A DNA stretch of 52,099 nt from Fidelibacterota bacterium (GCA_024277615.1 JAJRUW010000029.1:1-52099); one strand, 5' to 3'; shown: positions 1 through 8,446, counted from the stretch's first letter. Notes: a model not told the origin generated them from the letters alone. Program-made: numbers and translations.

Positions 1-167
1 TGGGTGGGATGAATCTCCTCCCGGAGGATTTTGCCGAAATGCTTTACAACTGCCTTGAATACATACCGAAAGTGTTAGTAGGGCTTGAGGGGGGCTACGA
101 CATACAAACTCTGGGAGAAGCAACCGTTGCAGTTACGGAGACCCTCTTGGGACACAACCCACGATGA
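1..167 (+). CDS. Histone deacetylase / AcuC-type deacetylase family protein, C-terminal end (partial)
   Basis: Only the last ~54 codons are present; the gene enters from the left edge in the frame that ends at TGA 165-167. The visible residues include GGMNLLPEDFAEM followed by VLVGLEGGYDIQTLGEA. This is the closing segment of the arginase/deacetylase fold in class II histone deacetylase-like and acetoin-utilization (AcuC) proteins, where the GGYD motif contributes to the zinc active site. The family are zinc hydrolases removing acetyl groups from amines such as acetylated polyamines or lysines; the substrate cannot be told from this fragment. Its stop overlaps the next start (ATGA, 164-167), implying translational coupling. 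Confidence 0.8.
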   Translation, partial: GGMNLLPEDFAEMLYNCLEYIPKVLVGLEGGYDIQTLGEATVAVTETLLGHNPR

Positions 168-637
168 CATACAAAACGCTTCAAAAAATCATCTCAGGGG
201 GTCAAACGGGCGTTGACCGGGCCGCCCTCGACTTTGCCCTGAATGCAGGCATACCCCATGGAGGATTTTGCCCCATGGGTCGTCTGGCGGAGGATGGCCC
301 GCTTGACTCTAAATACCAGCTGACGGAGTTGCAGACCGACGATTACTCGGTCCGCACAGAAGCAAATGTGCTGAGTGCTGACGGCACTCTGGTATTGTAC
401 CGGCTTCGACCTGATCGAGGCACCGGCCTGACTCTCCAACTCTGTCGGGAAAAGCGGGTCCCTGTATTCGAAATTGATTTGATGGGAAGAACGGAAGCCG
501 TCATGAGAGACAGATTTAGGCAATGGTTGGATCAGAACGCGATCAATACTCTGAACATTGCGGGAAACCGTGAGAGCCGGGGACCGGTTTATACAAAAGC
601 CATGCAGGTTCTTGAGCTGTTACTGGCAGAGTGTTGA
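164..637 (+). CDS. Circularly permuted YpsA / putative molybdenum carrier (SLOG superfamily)
   Basis: A 157-residue protein matching the whole putative molybdenum carrier family (circularly permuted YpsA, SLOG/Rossmann-like). The N-terminus has the diagnostic IISGGQTGVDRAALDFA nucleotide-binding loop, followed by the GGFCPMGRLAEDG segment and ADGTLVLY strand (about residues 70-80). SLOG proteins are thought to bind or process nucleotide derivatives or ligands. The molybdenum-carrier name comes from a structural resemblance, and no reaction is established. The start overlaps the preceding deacetylase stop by 4 bp, so the two are probably co-translated. The gene converges on the Lrp-family gene with a 17-bp gap. 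Family assignment is firm; biological role is unknown. Confidence 0.85.
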   Translation: MTYKTLQKIISGGQTGVDRAALDFALNAGIPHGGFCPMGRLAEDGPLDSKYQLTELQTDDYSVRTEANVLSADGTLVLYRLRPDRGTGLTLQLCREKRVPVFEIDLMGRTEAVMRDRFRQWLDQNAINTLNIAGNRESRGPVYTKAMQVLELLLAEC

Positions 638-654
638 GCTCAAGCGTTCTTTCA

Positions 655-1137
655 TCAACTGTTGTTTTCAAGTGCATCCAGAATGGGGAAAGCATGATGT
701 TCTTTATAATTTGAAAGAATGATCATGGTTTCGACATGTTGCAGTCGCGGTAGTTTTGTGAGTTTGTGCAGCAGGAAATTTTCATAAGCCTTCATGTTTC
801 TGGTGGCCACCCTCAGCAGAAAATCTGCGCGGCCGGTAGTATGATAACAGCCTACAATCTCCGGGATATCCCGCACAGCGGATGTGAACTTCACAATGGC
901 ATCATGGTCGTGTTTGGAGAGCGTGATCTCTGTAAATGTCTGGATGAGATTACCAATTTTGTCCGGGGCGAGTTTGGCATAATACCCGGTAATAACGCCC
1001 GTGCGTTCAAGCTTTTTAATCCGTTCCAGGGTAGGTGCCGGAGAAAGCCCCACCTTTTTTGCTAATGCGGCGTTGGTAATCCGGCCATCGGTCTGAATAA
1101 TTTCAAGAATGTGTCGGTCTATTTTGTCGAGTTTCAT
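655..1137 (-). CDS. Lrp/AsnC family transcriptional regulator
   Basis: A 160-residue protein of standard Lrp length. Residues ~1-60 form the winged helix-turn-helix (LDKIDRHILEIIQTDGRITN, then LAKKVGLSPAPTLERIKKLE); residues ~70-150 form the RAM/AsnC ligand-binding domain, with the GCYHTTGRADFLLRV strand typical of the family. Such proteins are octameric, amino-acid-responsive regulators. It is the last gene of a four-gene minus-strand operon, 28 bp after the aldehyde dehydrogenase, so it probably senses an amino acid handled by the operon (homoserine, methionine or cystathionine by inference) and autoregulates. A candidate binding region with spaced direct repeats lies upstream of the first operon gene. 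Confidence 0.92.
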   Translation of the reverse strand: MKLDKIDRHILEIIQTDGRITNAALAKKVGLSPAPTLERIKKLERTGVITGYYAKLAPDKIGNLIQTFTEITLSKHDHDAIVKFTSAVRDIPEIVGCYHTTGRADFLLRVATRNMKAYENFLLHKLTKLPRLQHVETMIILSNYKEHHAFPILDALENNS

Positions 1138-1165
1138 CTTTTGCGCTCCCGATCATTACTGAAGA

Positions 1166-2584
1166 TTAGTGTTCCAGGTTGAAACAGACCATTTTCGGTT
1201 CTGTCATTTCCTGCAGTGAGAATTTAATGCCTTCACGGCCGAGCCCGCTGTTCTTGACGCCTCCAAACGGCATGAGATCCACGCGGTAATCGGTGGAGTC
1301 ATTCACAACGATACCACCCACATCCATTTTCCGGATGGCCCTGAAGGCCAGATTCAAATCATTTGTAAAAATGGCACCCTGCAGACCGTAATCAACGGCA
1401 TTGGCAGCCTCAATCGCCGCATCCAGAGAATCCACCTGATAAAGTGTGACTACAGGCCCGAAAACCTCATAGCAGGCAAGTGTCGCTGCGGCAGGCAGAT
1501 TTTCCAGGACTGTGGGCTGAACGAGAGTACCCACGCGAGTTCCGCCGGTAAGCAGTGTGGCCCCTTTTTGAACGGCATCTTCTACCCAATCGATAACACG
1601 GACGGCCTCCTGCTCGGAAATCATGGGACCCATGTCAGTAGTCTCGTCCAGCTGGGGTCCGGTTTTGTATTTTTGGGTGCGTGCAATAAATGCATCCCGG
1701 AATTTTGTATAGACACTGCGTTGAATGTAGATTCTCTGAACCCCGATGCAGTTTTGCCCCACAGCCCAGAAGGCACCTGAAACACAGGCGGATACGGCGT
1801 TTTCAAGGTCGCAGTCCCCGAGTACGATCACCGGCGAATTAGATCCCAGTTCCATGCCGATTTTTTTCAACCCTGCAATTTTGGTTATCTGCTTTCCGGC
1901 TTCCACCCCTCCGGTAAAGGAAATCATACGGACGCGTTCGTCACGCACCAGAGCTTCACCGATTTCCCCGCCGTATCCCGTTACGACGGATAAGATCTTG
2001 CCGGGGAGTCCGGCCTCATAGAAGCATTCTGCCAGTTTTAAGGCAGACAAAGGTGTGACGGTGGCCGGCTTCAGCACAACAGAATTTCCGCCCGCGATGG
2101 CCGGACCCAATTTGTGAGCAACCAGGTTTAGGGGGTCATTAAAAGGTGTGATGGCTGCAATGATGCCGATGGGAAAGCGGTAATAATAGCCCACCCGGTT
2201 TTCAGAGCCCGGGGCACTGTCAAAGGGGATTGTTTCGCCGAGAATCCGCCGGGCCTCTTCACCGGAGATCGTGATAGTGTTGATAGCCCGGGCCACTTCT
2301 TTCCGGGCTTCCCGGATGGTTTTAGACCCCTCAGAGGCAATCGTAACTGCCAGTTCTTCAAAGCGGGCCTGCATCAGTTCGGCAGTTTTTAACAGAATGG
2401 TTATACGCCTGTGAGCAGGTAAATTGCGGTTGATTTCATATCCGTCCACGGCGACGCTAATGGCGGCCTGAATATCTTCAACGCTGCCCCGGGGGACAGA
2501 TGCGACAATAGAACCGTCGTAAGGGTTATGAACGGCGATAGTTTCGGATTTATCAATCCAGTTTCCGCCAATGACCATTTTCAT
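1166..2584 (-). CDS. NAD(P)-dependent aldehyde dehydrogenase family protein
   Basis: A full-length 472-residue member of the ALDH superfamily. The catalytic cysteine is Cys279 in GQNCIGVQR, the general base Glu245 in MELGSNSPVIV, and the conserved Asn is in TPFNDPLN near residue 149. The cofactor loop SFTGGVEAGKQI is intact. The ELGSNSP form of the Glu motif is shared with lactaldehyde, phosphonoacetaldehyde and non-phosphorylating GAPDH-like ALDHs, so the substrate is not fixed by sequence. It lies 25 bp behind homoserine dehydrogenase and before an Lrp regulator. That suggests, by inference only, that it oxidises an amino-acid-derived aldehyde, for example aspartate semialdehyde to aspartate. 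SD-like GAGGTAAC precedes the ATG. Confidence 0.88.
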   Translation of the reverse strand: MKMVIGGNWIDKSETIAVHNPYDGSIVASVPRGSVEDIQAAISVAVDGYEINRNLPAHRRITILLKTAELMQARFEELAVTIASEGSKTIREARKEVARAINTITISGEEARRILGETIPFDSAPGSENRVGYYYRFPIGIIAAITPFNDPLNLVAHKLGPAIAGGNSVVLKPATVTPLSALKLAECFYEAGLPGKILSVVTGYGGEIGEALVRDERVRMISFTGGVEAGKQITKIAGLKKIGMELGSNSPVIVLGDCDLENAVSACVSGAFWAVGQNCIGVQRIYIQRSVYTKFRDAFIARTQKYKTGPQLDETTDMGPMISEQEAVRVIDWVEDAVQKGATLLTGGTRVGTLVQPTVLENLPAAATLACYEVFGPVVTLYQVDSLDAAIEAANAVDYGLQGAIFTNDLNLAFRAIRKMDVGGIVVNDSTDYRVDLMPFGGVKNSGLGREGIKFSLQEMTEPKMVCFNLEH

Positions 2585-2609
2585 GTGTTACCTCAATTTT
2601 TGTTTGACA

Positions 2610-3653
2610 TTAAAGCCTGTTCTCCGGCAGAATGGTTTCCGCCCGGTGAATGGCCAGGAGATCCGACAGGATGGAAAATCCGGTCTCAGTTTTCCCCGCA
2701 CCGGCGCCGACAATCGTCACATCTCCCAAAAGATCCGTTTTGAAAGTCAGGGCGTTTGTTGCACCCATAATGCCGGCAAGGGGATGAGTCAGTGGAACCC
2801 TCTCGGGACGCACATAAGCGGACAGCCCCTCACTTGATTTTGTGACGGAGCCTATCAGCTTCCAGCGGGTATTTTCAGCTTTAGCTTCCATGATGTCTTC
2901 CGGTGTCAGAGCCGTGATTCCCGTGCAGTCAACGGCAGTGATGGAAAGTTTTTCTCCCATCACCACATTGGCAAGAATCGTCACTTTGGCGCGGGCGTCA
3001 TAGCCCTCAACATCTCCTGCAGGATCCGCTTCGGCGTAACCCAGGGCCTGGGCTTTTGCTAATGCAGCAGTGTAATCCGACCCCTGTTCCATTTCAGAGA
3101 GCATGAAGTTTGTAGTACCGTTTAAAATCCCCTTGACTGCCGAAATTGAGCAGCCGGCAAGAGGGCCGTCTGTAAGATTTAATACAGGGGTTCCGCTCAT
3201 GACGGTACCCTCAATACGAAAATCGACATTATGTTTATCGGCCAGGCTTTTCATCTCAGCATACGCCAGTGCAGCGGGCCCTTTATTACTGGTGACGATA
3301 TGTTTCCCGGTTGCAAAAGCTTCCCTGCAATGGGCGATCGCCGGTTCTCCGGTGTTCAGATCTGTAAAAGCCAGTTCACAGACAACATCCGCATTTGAAT
3401 TGCGGATCATTTCCAGGGAATCCCAGGGACAGCCGTCCGTAGTAAATTTTTGATCCGATCTGACCTCATTGAATACCTGTTCCATGTCAAGCCCCGCCGA
3501 GTTATAAGCCGTTCCGAAGCGCGGGTCGCTCACTGCTACAATTAAATATTGATAGTTATATTTTTCCAGAAGTTCTTTCTCTTTTGCAGCAAGGATCTCA
3601 CAAAGTCCCTGCCCGACGGTGCCAAAACCAACAAGTGCAATTTTTTGTATCAT
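2610..3653 (-). CDS. hom: Homoserine dehydrogenase (no ACT domain)
   Basis: A 347-residue NAD(P)-dependent homoserine dehydrogenase interconverting aspartate semialdehyde and homoserine. Seen: Rossmann start IALVGFGTVGQGL (residues ~5-17); the catalytic-domain hallmarks TSNKGP, EGTVMSGTPVL and KGILNGTTNFMLSEM; and the substrate-binding EADPAGDVEGYDARAK stretch with its catalytic lysine. It ends soon after the catalytic domain, so the C-terminal ACT domain of many biosynthetic, threonine-inhibited enzymes is absent. It lies 14 bp downstream of a Cys/Met-metabolism PLP enzyme and 25 bp upstream of an ALDH. No thrB, thrC, lysC or asd is nearby, so the direction of the reaction (biosynthesis or homoserine breakdown) is open. 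Confidence 0.93.
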   Translation of the reverse strand: MIQKIALVGFGTVGQGLCEILAAKEKELLEKYNYQYLIVAVSDPRFGTAYNSAGLDMEQVFNEVRSDQKFTTDGCPWDSLEMIRNSNADVVCELAFTDLNTGEPAIAHCREAFATGKHIVTSNKGPAALAYAEMKSLADKHNVDFRIEGTVMSGTPVLNLTDGPLAGCSISAVKGILNGTTNFMLSEMEQGSDYTAALAKAQALGYAEADPAGDVEGYDARAKVTILANVVMGEKLSITAVDCTGITALTPEDIMEAKAENTRWKLIGSVTKSSEGLSAYVRPERVPLTHPLAGIMGATNALTFKTDLLGDVTIVGAGAGKTETGFSILSDLLAIHRAETILPENRL

Positions 3654-3667
3654 GGTTTTCTCCTGTT

Positions 3668-5041
3668 TCAGATGATTTTCAGGGCTTGTTCGAGGTCATT
3701 AATAATATCCGCCGGGTCTTCCAAACCGATTGACAGGCGAACAGTATTCGGTTTTACAGCGGCTAATTTTCGCCCTTCTTCGCCCTGTTGCTGATGGGTT
3801 GAAATGGCGTTTAATGTCGCAATGGATTTCACCCGTCCCAGGTCGGTAGCACGCCATACCATCCGGAGTGCATCAAAAAAATTGCGGGTGTTATCAGACC
3901 GCCCCGGGCTCTTTTCTCCAATTTCAAAAGCCATAAGATAACCAAAATGATTTTCATTAGTATCAGCCAGTTGCATATACTTTTTGGCAAGATCATGAGC
4001 ATGGTATGACTTTAGTCCCGGATAATGAACTCTGTCAACTTCGGGTTGTGCTTCCAGCCAGCGGGCTACCTTTAGAGCGGATCTGCTCATGGCCTTTATC
4101 CTTAACCGTAATGTCCGCATGTCATTTAAAATCAAAATGGCGCCCATGGGGTGCAGAGCCGGACCGTTATCCCGAAACGGCCACAATTTCACCCAGGTAG
4201 CAAAGTCCGCTTTCATCTCGTCAGTGCCGACTCTGCTGGGAATATCCTTGCGGGAGACAATCAGCCCCGCAATGGTGGTGCCCGAAGTCGCAATCAGTTT
4301 TGTGGCAGACTGAATGACGATATCCGCACCGAAGGCGAGGGGACGCGTAAGCGCCGGCGAAGCACAGGTGGCATCAACGATGAGGGGCACTCCCGCAGAG
4401 TGTGCCAGTTCGGCAACACCTGCAATATCGAAAATATCGACGGATGGGTTCGAAGGAAATTCACCATATAAAAAACGGGTACCGGCATCGATTTTTTCAG
4501 CCCAGCTTTCAAGGTCAGAAGGTGCCGTTACCCAGCGGACTTCGACACCCTGTTCCAGAAAGCGCCTTTCCCGAAATTGCTGGAAAGCACCACCGTAAAT
4601 CTTGGCAGAAGCTACAAAATTAGGAGGAGGGAGCGACTCGTCTTTAACCAGAAAGGGATCGGTGGCCGTGCGAATAGCACTCATTCCGCTGGAGGTCGCC
4701 AGACCGGAAGTCTCCAAAGCAGTACCATAGCCCTCAAGCAACGCAATGGTCTCCTCAAGAAAATATATGGAAGGATTTGCAATCCGCGTATAACACCATG
4801 TGGGCATTTGATATGAAAGCCCGGCTTCCATTTCAGCACTGTTTTCATAAGCCTGTGCCGTACTCAGATAAACGGGTTCCATTACCGATCCGCTGTGTAA
4901 CTTTTGAGCGGTGGAAGCATCGTATAACCCGTGTACGGCAATGGTATCAAATTTCCAGTCCCGTGTACGCCTGATCCGCCTCAGACGATCGGCGTTCATT
5001 TTTTGTCCTTCAAGGATCCAGTATTGTAAATCTTTTGTCAT
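3668..5041 (-). CDS. Cys/Met metabolism PLP-dependent enzyme (cystathionine/methionine gamma-lyase or gamma-synthase type)
   Basis: A 457-residue fold-type I PLP enzyme of the trans-sulfuration family. The Schiff-base lysine is Lys248 in QSATKLIATSG; YTRIANPS (residues ~84-91) supplies the phosphate-binding Tyr/Arg from the neighbouring subunit; SSGMSAI (~117-123) is the cofactor loop. It is about 50 residues longer than typical family members, partly through an N-terminal extension rich in basic residues. The family includes cystathionine gamma-synthase, O-acylhomoserine sulfhydrylase and methionine/cystathionine gamma-lyases, which cannot be separated here. It is the first gene of the operon with homoserine dehydrogenase, ALDH and Lrp. 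The ATG at 5041 has an upstream GGAG three bases away, so a slightly different start is possible. Confidence 0.88.
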   Translation of the reverse strand: MTKDLQYWILEGQKMNADRLRRIRRTRDWKFDTIAVHGLYDASTAQKLHSGSVMEPVYLSTAQAYENSAEMEAGLSYQMPTWCYTRIANPSIYFLEETIALLEGYGTALETSGLATSSGMSAIRTATDPFLVKDESLPPPNFVASAKIYGGAFQQFRERRFLEQGVEVRWVTAPSDLESWAEKIDAGTRFLYGEFPSNPSVDIFDIAGVAELAHSAGVPLIVDATCASPALTRPLAFGADIVIQSATKLIATSGTTIAGLIVSRKDIPSRVGTDEMKADFATWVKLWPFRDNGPALHPMGAILILNDMRTLRLRIKAMSRSALKVARWLEAQPEVDRVHYPGLKSYHAHDLAKKYMQLADTNENHFGYLMAFEIGEKSPGRSDNTRNFFDALRMVWRATDLGRVKSIATLNAISTHQQQGEEGRKLAAVKPNTVRLSIGLEDPADIINDLEQALKII

Positions 5042-5109
5042 AGTGCTCCAAAATATTATAAAAGTAAATAAAACGGATGGCGAAATTTAATATGGGATAA
5101 CAGCAATTT

Positions 5110-5150
5110 ACAGAATAAATTCACCATTAATATTTAGAATGACAGAATAA
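5110..5150 (-). promoter_or_regulatory. Candidate Lrp-type operator: spaced direct repeats upstream of the PLP-enzyme operon
   Basis: In the AT-rich 196-bp gap upstream of the operon, the 9-mer ACAGAATAA (plus strand) occurs at 5110-5118 and again at 5142-5150, exactly 32 bp apart, about three helical turns. Lrp/AsnC octamers characteristically contact several sites on one face of DNA, and the operon encodes such a regulator. The repeats are seen; their function is inferred and could be chance in AT-rich sequence. Confidence 0.3.
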
Positions 5151-5178
5151 TATATAATTCACATCTTTGTTAACATAT

Positions 5179-5207
5179 AAAAAGGGGCTCCCTTGTGGAA
5201 GCCCCTT
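5179..5207 (-). terminator. Intrinsic terminator after the 947-residue secreted protein
   Basis: An 8-bp stem (5182-5189 with 5200-5207, AAGGGGCT/AGCCCCTT) with a 10-nt loop. On the minus strand it is followed by a run of five T residues and AT-rich sequence. It lies 31 bp past the stop of the minus-strand secreted repeat protein. Confidence 0.8.
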
Positions 5208-5237
5208 GACCGGTTCTCTGACTGGAGTAAGGAAGGA

Positions 5238-8081
5238 TTATTTCACGAGGAATAATTTCTGAACAGTGGTTTGATTTCCCAGCGTAATGCGTGAGAAGAA
5301 AACGCCGCTTGAATATTTTTCTGCATTCCACACAACCTGATAATTTCCGGCCGGTGTATATTCATTCACCAGTCTTTCAACCAGCTGACCCTGTATATTG
5401 AAAATATCAACGGTTACCTGTCCCGGTGCGGATAATTCATAACCGATAGTGGTCTGGGGGTTGAAAGGATTGGGCCAGGCCGTAACCTTAGAGGGATTGC
5501 TCGTATTACCCGTAATTTTTACGGTGATGCCGTTACCGCCGGCACCTGCTGCCACAGCATTCTCTACCTTGAGATCTCCGGAATACCCGAACAGTTTACC
5601 ATTGGCAAGCGGAGTTCCGTCAAGGCTGACTATCAGGATGACTTCATTACCCGAATAGAGTTCACAGCCGCCTGGTAAGTCAGTTTCGGTTATCTCGAAA
5701 TTACCGGAGACCGTAAGTTCCAAACCTAAGGCCAGGCCCTCGGTTTCAAGGGATACACTATCCGGGGATACGGCTATTTCCGCCGCTTCAAGCGCAGCTC
5801 TTGAAAGGTCGGAATCAAGAATGCAGGCAATGATCATAACGATATCCGAAACGTCCACGTTACCGTCACCGTTAAAGTCTGCTGCCATTTCCTCGTCATC
5901 GGTTGGCTCAATATTACCTACAATAATGCCGATGGTGGTCACAACGTCAACGATATCTATTTCGCCGCTTCCATCTACATCACCGGGCATGACAGGTGCA
6001 GTCAATGGTGTATAGCAGATATCATCCAGCCAAAGTTCCTGACCGCCCACCCTGAACTGGCGTATGTCATCGAGATTTGAGGTCAGGTACAACACTCCGG
6101 CGTCAGCACCGTAACCACCTGACACGGCAACATCAACTCCGCCGATCGTGAGACCGTTGACGGCCGCGAAATCATCGAAATTTCGAAAGTCACCGTTGAT
6201 CTCAAGATTCAGATTGCCGCCATACTCACCAAAGAGAATCTCCATGTAGTCTACATCAATGCCGAAATCCAGATCGACGCTGATATTGTTAACCATAATC
6301 TCCAGACCGGAGCCATTGGCCATGCCGCCATTCTGAATAACGGTATGTCCGCCATAGTTCAAAGTCCCGTCGCCATATTCGAAAGGCTCACAGGTGACTG
6401 TTACTGCATAGGTCATAAATGTATCACCAAAGATGTTTATATCACCAAGTACCTGATCCTCCCAGTCTGTGGCGAGTTCATCACAGAGGGTTCCGGAACC
6501 CGGTACAAGCAAATCAGTGCAAATGTCATCAATCCAGAGCTCTTGTCCGCCCAGGGTCAGATGATTAATTACATCCAGGTTTGCCGTCAGGGTAAGCACA
6601 CCTGCATCGTTGCCATAACCGTTGGTAACGGCCACATCCACACCACCGATTGTTAAGCCGTCAACCGCTACAAAATCATCAAAGTTACGAAAATCGCCGT
6701 TGATCTCGAGATTCAGATTGCCACCGTATTCGCCGAACAGGATTTCAACGAAACCTGGTGTTCCGCTAAAACCGAGATTTAGGCCGATAGTATTAACACG
6801 CAGCTCATGAGCCATTCCGTTGGCCATACCCGAATTATCAATTACAAGGTGGCCGCCTGCTGTCGGTGTACCGTCTGCCAGGATGAAATCCAGCAGACTG
6901 GCAGTTACCATACCCGATGTGAAAACATCGCCCACTAAATAAGTGTCTCCCACAAACGTATCTTCCCATTCAGTGGCGATATGTTCACAACCTCCGGGTC
7001 CGGGCAGAGTCGTCAGTTCATCGTAGCAGATATCGTCGATCCAAAGTTCCTGCCCGCCGATTGTAACATGGTTGATCTGATCCAGATTGGCGCTAAGTAT
7101 CAATACACCGGAGTCGCTCCCGAAACCGTTGACAACATAAACATCAACTCCACCGACAGTGAGACCACTCATGGCGGCAAAGTCGCTGAAGTTACGAAAA
7201 TCGCCGTTGATCTCGAGGTTCAGATTTCCCCCATACTCACCAAACAGAATTTCCATATAGCCTACGGAGCCGCCCAGTTCTAAACCGAGACTTATATTGT
7301 TTACCTGTATTTCGAGGCCGGAGCCGCCGGCGTATCCTCCGTTGCCAACTTCCGTGTAACCACCGGATGTGGGGGTTCCGTCCAACCAGATGAAATCCTG
7401 TGCCGTGACAGTTACCAATTCGGAGGTGAAAACATCACCGACGTTATAGACATTTCCCAGTGTCATGTCTTCCCAGTCCGTCGCGAGCGTTTCGCAACTG
7501 CCTAAGGGTGGCAGAGTCCCCGGGCCTGACTCGTGGTAGCAAATATCGTCAATACTGAATTGCTGACCACCGATGGAAAATTGGCTAATAATATCGGTGG
7601 ATGAGTCCAGAACCAAAGTGCCATAGCTGCCGGCCCCGCCCCCGACCAATGTGACGGAGACACCACCGACGACGGTTCCGTCCACGGTTGCCATGTCATA
7701 AAAATTGCGATGGTCACCGTTTATGGAAAGGTTGATGCTGCCGCCGTAATCGCCGAACAGCAGTTCCATGTGATTCGGTGCCAAACCAATTTCCATTTCC
7801 AGATTGATATTGTTCACGATCATAAAATAACCGGACCCGTTGGTCATCCCGTTTTCACCCACCATGGTCGAACCCAAAGTATAGGGTGAACCGTCTATGA
7901 GATAAAAAACGGAGGTTGAGATGTTCACACCATAAGTGGTGAATGAATCTCCAACATAGTAAGTATCGCCCAGAGTCATATCTTCCCAGTCAGTGGCAAA
8001 TTCGTCACAGGCGGGTCGTCCGGAAGCAAATACTGCTGCTACGGTTAACAATGTCATGATTATGGTTTTAAGTGTTTTCAT
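5238..8081 (-). CDS. Secreted four-repeat protein with dockerin domain and C-terminal sorting tail
   Basis: A 947-residue extracellular protein. It has an N-terminal signal peptide (MKTLKTIIMTLLTVAAVFASG), then four tandem ~165-residue repeats (starting near residues 25, 196, 364 and 532). Each opens with a Cys then ATDWED-type residues and VGD.F, carries FGEYGGNLNLEINGD, and ends GGQELWIDDIC, so each repeat may hold one disulfide. A dockerin type I domain follows (about 697-755, two DVDGSGEIDIVDVV-like calcium loops), then a beta-rich linker and a FlgD-like sorting tail from about residue 865 (WPNPFNPQTTIGYEL...QKLFLVK). Tails of this kind direct type 9-like export and surface attachment in FCB bacteria. 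I do not recognise the repeat. AAGGAGA precedes the ATG. It is divergent from the AAA-DUF4384/CHAT operon, which encodes a second dockerin protein. Confidence 0.9.
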   Translation of the reverse strand: MKTLKTIIMTLLTVAAVFASGRPACDEFATDWEDMTLGDTYYVGDSFTTYGVNISTSVFYLIDGSPYTLGSTMVGENGMTNGSGYFMIVNNINLEMEIGLAPNHMELLFGDYGGSINLSINGDHRNFYDMATVDGTVVGGVSVTLVGGGAGSYGTLVLDSSTDIISQFSIGGQQFSIDDICYHESGPGTLPPLGSCETLATDWEDMTLGNVYNVGDVFTSELVTVTAQDFIWLDGTPTSGGYTEVGNGGYAGGSGLEIQVNNISLGLELGGSVGYMEILFGEYGGNLNLEINGDFRNFSDFAAMSGLTVGGVDVYVVNGFGSDSGVLILSANLDQINHVTIGGQELWIDDICYDELTTLPGPGGCEHIATEWEDTFVGDTYLVGDVFTSGMVTASLLDFILADGTPTAGGHLVIDNSGMANGMAHELRVNTIGLNLGFSGTPGFVEILFGEYGGNLNLEINGDFRNFDDFVAVDGLTIGGVDVAVTNGYGNDAGVLTLTANLDVINHLTLGGQELWIDDICTDLLVPGSGTLCDELATDWEDQVLGDINIFGDTFMTYAVTVTCEPFEYGDGTLNYGGHTVIQNGGMANGSGLEIMVNNISVDLDFGIDVDYMEILFGEYGGNLNLEINGDFRNFDDFAAVNGLTIGGVDVAVSGGYGADAGVLYLTSNLDDIRQFRVGGQELWLDDICYTPLTAPVMPGDVDGSGEIDIVDVVTTIGIIVGNIEPTDDEEMAADFNGDGNVDVSDIVMIIACILDSDLSRAALEAAEIAVSPDSVSLETEGLALGLELTVSGNFEITETDLPGGCELYSGNEVILIVSLDGTPLANGKLFGYSGDLKVENAVAAGAGGNGITVKITGNTSNPSKVTAWPNPFNPQTTIGYELSAPGQVTVDIFNIQGQLVERLVNEYTPAGNYQVVWNAEKYSSGVFFSRITLGNQTTVQKLFLVK
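5997..8015 (-). repeat. Four tandem ~500-bp intragenic repeats
   Basis: The coding repeats of the secreted protein are also visible as DNA repeats. The segment encoding GEYGGNLNLEINGDFRNF recurs near-identically around 6170-6230, 6680-6740 and 7190-7250, with a more diverged copy near 7710-7760. Units 2-4 are closer to each other than to unit 1, consistent with recent duplication and making copy-number change or misassembly plausible. Confidence 0.85.
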
Positions 8082-8274
8082 TTTAGTTCTCCTTAATTAA
8101 CGTTTATTGAGTTTTCCGGTCATCATTACCAGTTCGGACAATAAGTTTGCAAAGCTGATACCACAGAAACTCAACCTCTTTTTTGGGATAATAATAATAA
8201 TTAGTTAGAGAATATTTAGCCGGACAGCCGTTGAGTTATTGAGTTGAGTCAGGCTTCCGGGCGCAGCCGAAATG

Positions 8275-8306
8275 GTTGAGTTATCGTCTCATCGGGACAA
8301 CTCAAC
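8275..8306. promoter_or_regulatory. Inverted repeat, candidate activator site
   Basis: GTTGAGTT at 8275-8282 is mirrored by AACTCAAC at 8299-8306 with a 16-nt spacer; further TTGAGTT words lie just upstream at 8231-8247. The dyad sits about 125 bp upstream of the sigma-54-like element, a usual distance for an enhancer-binding site. The dyad is seen; the function is inferred. Confidence 0.35.
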
Positions 8307-8429
8307 TGTTGAAGATTAAATTCCCAAACAGTATTATGGGCCTGTAAATTCCCCTAAAATAAATATAAACAGGCTCATTAATTTTCAGGCTTAGGCTTTA
8401 TCGTAAGCTGAAAGCAGCCTGCAGGTCAA

Positions 8430-8446
8430 CGGCATACATTTTGCCG
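8430..8446 (+). promoter_or_regulatory. Sigma-54-like (-24/-12) promoter
   Basis: CGGCATACATTTTGCC carries GG (8431-8432) and GC (8443-8444) separated by exactly 10 nt and matches the GGCAY-R-N4-TTGC core of RpoN promoters, missing the flanking T and W positions. It would start transcription near 8456, leaving a leader of about 90 nt before the AAA+ gene. One such match in several hundred bases could be chance. Confidence 0.4.
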
